Below, in pieces: positions 5,914-7,382 of a stretch of DNA of 7,382 nt. Source of the stretch: Thermoproteota archaeon (lineage in GTDB: Archaea; Korarchaeota; Korarchaeia; Korarchaeales; Korarchaeaceae); contig WAOH01000156.1 of NCBI GenBank assembly GCA_015521385.1, forward strand, positions 1-7,382, given 5' to 3'. The position numbers were made by a program, and so were the translations under genes. The notes beneath the pieces are model-generated. The model made no database searches. It was not told where the DNA came from and saw only the letters and a list, made by a program, of their open reading frames with translations. The first letter of the stretch is position 1. The number at the start of each line of letters is the position of its first letter.

Positions 5914-6956
5914 TTCCTCTCCCTCCCTGCCAGGTAGGCGAGCGTGAAAAGGGTTAGCGCGTATATCAGGGAGTTGACGGCGTTCCCCCAGTAGGGTATC
6001 AGCCTCATGCTGCTCGCCAGTATGGTGCCGTTCTCGATCCTCCCCTCAACCAGCAACCAGTGCTTCTCCAGCGTCAGCCTCCTCTCCCCGCCGAACGTGA
6101 CGAAGAGCGGATTTATCGGGGGCTTCCCCCTGTAGAGGAGGTCGTAGGTCCCCTGAGAGGACCTGACCTTCAGGTGGAGCGTCCCGTCCACCACATCGCC
6201 CGAGATCACCTGGACCTTGAATGTCCCGCCAGTACCCCCCGACAGGTTTGGAGGTAGCTGCACGGCCACCAAGAGTAACGCCACCAGAACTACGGGGATT
6301 ACCGCGAGCTTCGCTCCTCTCGCGCCGCCAGATCTCATCAGGAGGGCGAGGAGCGAGCCCTCGAGTGAGACCAAGATTATCCTTCCACCGAAGAGTAGGG
6401 GGGTCAGCCCTCCCCTGACGAACATGCTGGTCTCGGGGATCGTGGGGTGGAGGCTGGGCATGAGATACGGGACCAAGAAGCTGAGCGGGATCGTGGCATA
6501 GGCGGCCACGGCGAAGGCCATGGAGATCCTGGGTCTGACGTCAGGGTCCTTTATGCTCGATCTGACGGCCAGGTAAACGAGGAAGGCGAGGAACATGAAG
6601 AGAACCCCCGTCTCCCTGGGATCCCAGTTCCATGGGGAGCCCCAAGACTCGGATGCCCATATCATCCCGGTTACTAGGGTCGAGAAGCCCATCACGAGAC
6701 CCGCTGCGATGAACGAATGGGCCATCTCCTCCATCCAGTTCTTGCCCCGCAGGAGGTAAGCCAGGGCTAGCAGGAAGCCGAGGGTGAAGAGGAGGTATGT
6801 GGACACGGAGATGGGAACGTGTACGTACAGGTTCCTGTAAGCGGTCGGGTTCCCCAGAGGGACCACCGAGGGGAATGGACCCGATGTCTGGGAAAACCAT
6901 AGGGTGACAGCATCTATCAGTGAAACAACAGCCAGCGCCTCTACCAGCTTTCTCAT
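5910..6956 (-). CDS. ccmC: CcmC, haem delivery protein, with C-terminal CcmE-like OB domain extension
   Basis: CcmC presents haem to CcmE. Residues 1-208 are a standard six-helix CcmC: axial-ligand histidines H46 (YVHVP) and H170 (SLHPT), and the WWD motif WGSPWNWDPRET (105-116). E. coli CcmC is 245 residues; this protein has 348. After a positively charged cytoplasmic loop (about 208-216) comes an extra helix (217-234), then a beta-rich external domain (about 244-320), and a last helix (325-343) ending in RERK. The extra domain resembles a CcmE OB domain: ISGDVVDG, then YDLLYRGKPP, then LLVEGRIENGTILASS match the strand pattern and Gly positions of CcmE, but the haem-binding Cys/His-xxx-Tyr is absent. 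Two N-x-S/T sequons (N237, N309) both fall in the part predicted to be outside. The ATG at 6956 has GAGGG about 8 nt upstream. This is the first gene of the tightly spaced ccm block. Confidence 0.95.
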   Translation of the reverse strand: MRKLVEALAVVSLIDAVTLWFSQTSGPFPSVVPLGNPTAYRNLYVHVPISVSTYLLFTLGFLLALAYLLRGKNWMEEMAHSFIAAGLVMGFSTLVTGMIWASESWGSPWNWDPRETGVLFMFLAFLVYLAVRSSIKDPDVRPRISMAFAVAAYATIPLSFLVPYLMPSLHPTIPETSMFVRGGLTPLLFGGRIILVSLEGSLLALLMRSGGARGAKLAVIPVVLVALLLVAVQLPPNLSGGTGGTFKVQVISGDVVDGTLHLKVRSSQGTYDLLYRGKPPINPLFVTFGGERRLTLEKHWLLVEGRIENGTILASSMRLIPYWGNAVNSLIYALTLFTLAYLAGRERK

Positions 6957-6957
6957 T

Positions 6958-6979
6958 GAGGGATCCCTCGCGCTGCGAG
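6958..6979. promoter_or_regulatory. Two adjacent dyads covering the ccmC ribosome-binding region
   Basis: GAGGGATCCCTC (6958-6969) is a perfect 12-bp palindrome ending one base before the ccmC ATG. A second dyad, CTCGC-3nt-GCGAG (6967-6979), overlaps it. Together they cover the GAGGG ribosome-binding sequence. They could be an operator or an RNA structure that masks the site; either role is inference, and short GC-rich dyads also arise by chance. Confidence 0.3.
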
Positions 6980-6980
6980 T

Positions 6981-7016
6981 AAAAAAGGTTGTTAAGGGGA
7001 GTTTAGCTCCTCTAAC
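6981..7016 (-). terminator. Hairpin plus T6 run after the HAO-like gene
   Basis: Directly after the TAA stop, the minus strand can fold GTTAGAGGAG with CTCCCCTTAAC (one bulge, one mismatch, 5-nt loop). Four nt later comes a run of six T (6986-6981). Archaeal RNA polymerase terminates at T-runs, so this probably ends or thins the upstream transcript before ccmC. No convincing BRE/TATA pair for a separate ccm promoter is seen in the 60-bp gap. Confidence 0.5.
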
Positions 7017-7382
7017 TTACTTCTTCCTGACTAGGATGTCGACGAGGACCAGCACAATGGCCACCAGCGAGAGCACTATCGCGACAAACGTGAACATGTT
7101 CATTCCGGCTCCAACGCCAGCCCCGGACACCTTCTCGACCTTGCTCTCCAGCTGCTTTATCTTGAGCTGGGTCTCGTAGTAGGAGGACATCCTGCCCAGC
7201 TTGTCCATGACCGTGTCGACTATGCCGAGCCAGTGCGTGTAGTCGGGACCCATCATGGAGGCTCCCATCCTCCACCTCCTACCCTCGTGGTGCCAGATGT
7301 AGTACGTCATTATCTCCATGTACTCATCGAGATCCCCTGGGAGTGCTTTCCTGTTCATTATTATCTCTCCAGCTCTATTGAC
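7017..7382 (-). CDS. HAO-like octahaem cytochrome, C-terminal fragment with membrane anchor (5' end outside window)
   Basis: The 121 visible codons are open to the right edge, and the ATG at 7358 is internal: eight in-frame codons precede it without a stop. The segment IWHHEGRRWRMGASMMGPDY (29-48) followed by THWLG resembles the C-terminal motif of hydroxylamine-oxidoreductase-family octahaem cytochromes, where a histidine-rich WHHE-type stretch and an APDY/GPDYxxWHG-type stretch follow the last haem site. Whether Y48 equals the haem P460 cross-linking tyrosine of true HAO cannot be decided without alignment. A charged helical stretch, probably coiled coil (about 59-85), a Gly/Ala linker and one membrane helix (96-118) with a RKK stop follow, so the haem domain would be tethered to the outer face. 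No CxxCH lies in the fragment; all haem sites would be to the right. Such a protein needs Ccm for maturation, which fits the downstream genes. Family call from one motif block, so moderately sure. Confidence 0.75.
   Translation of the reverse strand, partial: VNRAGEIIMNRKALPGDLDEYMEIMTYYIWHHEGRRWRMGASMMGPDYTHWLGIVDTVMDKLGRMSSYYETQLKIKQLESKVEKVSGAGVGAGMNMFTFVAIVLSLVAIVLVLVDILVRKK

Noticed and set aside
6980..6990. TTTTTTA as a TATA box for ccmC
   Set aside because: No purine-rich BRE precedes it, and a start about 25 nt downstream would leave almost no leader although a ribosome-binding sequence is present; a terminator T-run fits better.
7017..7358. A complete 113-residue small membrane protein starting at ATG 7358
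   Set aside because: The frame stays open for eight more codons to the window edge and the sequence begins within the HAO-like motif region, so it is read as the end of a longer gene.
1..7382. tRNA, rRNA, CRISPR arrays, insertion sequences or attachment sites
   Set aside because: No cloverleaf, regularly spaced repeats, transposase frame or terminal inverted repeats could be seen; nearly every base lies in a gene.

Overview
The window is almost entirely one cytochrome c maturation (System I, Ccm) operon read on the minus strand, flanked by two genes cut by the window edges. The likely host is an archaeon, probably a thermophile of the Thermoproteota/Korarchaeota side. The evidence is a CcmE with the CxxxY haem site typical of archaea instead of the bacterial HxxxY, an archaeal presenilin-like protease next door, heavy use of AGG for arginine, Shine-Dalgarno motifs of the GGAGGTG type, tight gene packing and high GC. 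The lineage cannot be fixed from this sequence alone.

Layout in minus-strand transcription order, from the right edge: (1) 7382-7017, the C-terminal end of a membrane-anchored protein resembling octahaem hydroxylamine-oxidoreductase (HAO) family cytochromes; (2) a 60-bp gap with a hairpin plus T-run (likely terminator) and two small dyads in front of ccmC; (3) ccmC, carrying an unusual C-terminal extension that looks like a second CcmE-type OB domain between two extra membrane helices; (4) ccmE; (5) ccmA; (6) ccmB; (7) a thioredoxin-CcdA fusion; (8) ccmF, enlarged to 998 residues by an extracytoplasmic domain of about 455 residues. Genes 3 to 8 overlap or lie within 4 nt of each other, so they should be one transcript. 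From the left edge, on the plus strand, the last 89 codons of a presenilin/signal-peptide-peptidase-like aspartyl protease run convergently into ccmF and overlap its 3' end by 102 bp.

How it fits together, by family knowledge: CcmAB and CcmC load haem onto CcmE outside the membrane, the Trx-CcdA fusion supplies electrons to keep apocytochrome CxxCH cysteines reduced, and CcmF receives haem from CcmE and attaches it to the apocytochrome. No ccmD, ccmH or ccmI is visible. The multihaem cytochrome encoded just upstream is an obvious candidate client.

The points most worth a second look are the CcmC-OB fusion, the giant glycosylation-sequon-rich domain of CcmF with its isolated Cys pair, the degenerate ABC motifs of CcmA, and the codon-registered antisense overlap in which a transmembrane helix on one strand is read as a hydrophilic acidic tail on the other.
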